Source: Ascarosepion bandense
Taxonomy: Eukaryota > Mollusca > Cephalopoda > Sepiida > Sepiidae
Reading direction: 5' to 3'
Assembly: GCA_037127315.1 (NCBI GenBank)
Contig: JBBBDQ010001943.1
Coordinates: 216,001 to 280,000 of the forward strand
Length of the DNA: 64,000 bases
This document shows, one piece after another, positions 63,786 to 64,000 of this stretch (its first letter is position 1; each line of letters starts with the position of its first letter). A program made the position numbers and the translations under genes. The notes under the pieces are model-generated. The model was given only the letters and a program-made list of their open reading frames with translations. It had not been told where the DNA came from and searched no databases.

Positions 63786-64000
63786 TAAAACTTTATTTAA
63801 GAAAAAAATTTTTAAAGTATAATTAATAATTTTTTTAAGTTTATAATAATTAAAAAATGGATTTTTAAAACCAAAGAGTAGCAGTGATTAAGCACTTGTT
63901 ATATTATTGACGGGCGATAACAAGCACTGATAACGTTTTGACAGGTTAACAGGTTTAATGTTGTTCTATGGAGGCTTTATCTGCTAAAACATAATTTAAG

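Overview
This window looks like repeat-dense intergenic or intronic DNA from a large metazoan genome, most likely a coleoid cephalopod (octopus-like). The evidence is AT-rich background, very many long (TA)n tracts, tRNA-derived SINEs embedded in those tracts, decayed Jockey-type and RTE-type LINEs, Penelope-like elements (PLEs), Ty3/gypsy fragments, Tc1/mariner relics, a Helitron end, and no recognisable host exon. The organism call is inference from family resemblance only; nothing was searched. I found no intact gene. Every coding signal I recognise belongs to a broken transposable element. Most long open frames are translations of simple repeats.

Layout. 0.8-1.5 kb: a SINE copy beside a MITE with ~40-bp inverted ends. 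1.6-5.6 kb: three C-terminal RTE-like LINE pieces around a dead Tc1/mariner transposase. 6.2-12.2 kb: LINE ORF1 and RT fragments, a second dead copy of the same transposase, PLE tails, a SINE and a perfect 5 x 23-bp repeat. 12.2-18.3 kb: a composite satellite of about 54 units, each a (CTTT)n run plus a conserved ~50-60-bp spacer, ending against a Helitron-like repeat at 18.3-18.7 kb. 18.7-25 kb: a full SINE, LINE 3' ends, and a LINE interrupted by a SINE whose head is nearly complete antisense 5S rRNA. 25.4-27.4 kb: an internally deleted Ty3/gypsy element nested in a Jockey-type LINE. 27.5-34.2 kb: AT-rich spacer, SINEs, a TA-flanked MITE, and foldback or paired PLE tails with hammerhead-like cores. 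34.3-38.97 kb: the best LINE copy (RT with YADD), a gypsy integrase relic with an LTR-like region, a PLE fragment, and an antisense LINE 3' end. 39-45 kb: a second 5S-headed fragment, SINEs, and tandem PLE GIY-YIG endonuclease fragments. 45.7-51.7 kb: a purine-strand tandem-repeat block made of seven near-identical 110-bp units, then a 4.6-kb degenerate ~23-bp minisatellite with a homogenised core. 51.7-64 kb: two mariner relics, an LTR, a LINE 3' end in triplicate, a PLE endonuclease, a ~180-bp satellite interrupted by an R2-like scrap, a SINE and a Helitron 3' end.

The most interesting signals are: (1) a recurring short core (CUGAnGA, hairpin, CGAAAC) in PLE-like tails, twice as inverted pairs; (2) a SINE that seems to join a 5S rRNA head, a tRNA-like module and a conserved central domain; (3) two very large strand-asymmetric satellites; (4) nested insertions that reveal the order of events.
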